Positions 35,417-35,684 of a DNA stretch of 35,684 bases are shown here, in pieces (the stretch's first letter is position 1; each line of letters starts with the position of its first letter). The position numbers and the translations under genes are program-made. The notes under the pieces are model-generated. The model worked only from the letters and a program-made list of their open reading frames with translations, had not been told where the DNA came from and did not search any database. The stretch spans positions 1 to 35,684 of the forward strand of contig VBOO01000002.1 in the NCBI GenBank assembly GCA_005877505.1. The letters run 5' to 3'. This DNA is from Nitrospirota bacterium. GTDB lineage: Bacteria > Nitrospirota > Nitrospiria > Nitrospirales > NS-4.

Positions 35417-35684
35417 TTAGTGGTGGAGGTGCTTCAGGGTCGAGGCCATGAGCACGATGAAGATGCCGAACCAGAAGGACGCGCGAAGGAACGGAACGCC
35501 TTCCGGATCCTTCTCTTCGTCGCCGACCTTACCCTTCTCTTCTGGCTCCGGCGGAAAGATGACGTTGTAGAGGAAGAGCGTCATGATGCACATGACGAAG
35601 AAGAGCTTGATGCCCAGCGCGATGATGTACGGATTGGTGAAGCCTTCTCCGGTGGTCGCCTTCATCAGCCGGTTGACGTAGGCG
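35417..35684 (-). CDS. Membrane protein, N-terminus beyond window edge
   Basis: Open frame extends past the window (AYVNRLMKATTGEGF...); two TM segments, ends in TLKHLHH; 13 nt upstream of the adaptor signal ORF. Confidence 0.55.
   Translation of the reverse strand, partial: AYVNRLMKATTGEGFTNPYIIALGIKLFFVMCIMTLFLYNVIFPPEPEEKGKVGDEEKDPEGVPFLRASFWFGIFIVLMASTLKHLHH

Overview
The window is 35.7 kb of GC-rich, gene-dense bacterial chromosome. The overall gene complement would fit a Nitrospirota-like genome, but that is inference. Reading left to right, I see: a truncated lipoprotein gene and tandem hairpin repeats next to a tRNA-Val(CAC); rlmI; a minus-strand iron island made of fur-fbpA-fbpB-fbpC followed, after a Fur-box-like sequence, by a porin / lipoprotein / FMN-binding protein / 4-TM membrane protein operon; gpsA; larB and larC separated by an opposing gene; a CaCA exchanger and a CDF transporter; an M28 peptidase-DUF1232 fusion; an exported PCMT-like protein; nth; a VOC protein; a PilZ protein; pdxA-rsmA; an O-methyltransferase; a free-standing, highly structured ~370-nt transcription unit encoding a 32-aa peptide; ftsK; lolA; a BamE-like protein; a KimA-like APC transporter; and a heavy-metal RND efflux locus. 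In that locus the CusA/CzcA pump is fused to its TolC-like outer-membrane factor, and the adaptor's lipoprotein signal lies in a different reading frame from its body. Best candidates for undescribed biology are (1) the promoter-hairpin-sORF-structured RNA-terminator unit at 22170-22575, (2) the covarying tandem hairpins at 231-358, (3) the putative Fur-controlled flavin/porin module at 1782-4870, and (4) the RND-OMF polyprotein with an internal signal-peptide-like linker. Four different palindromic, mobile-repeat-like elements also occur, one of them in frame inside a CDS. No CRISPR array, rRNA, integrase or transposase gene was seen.
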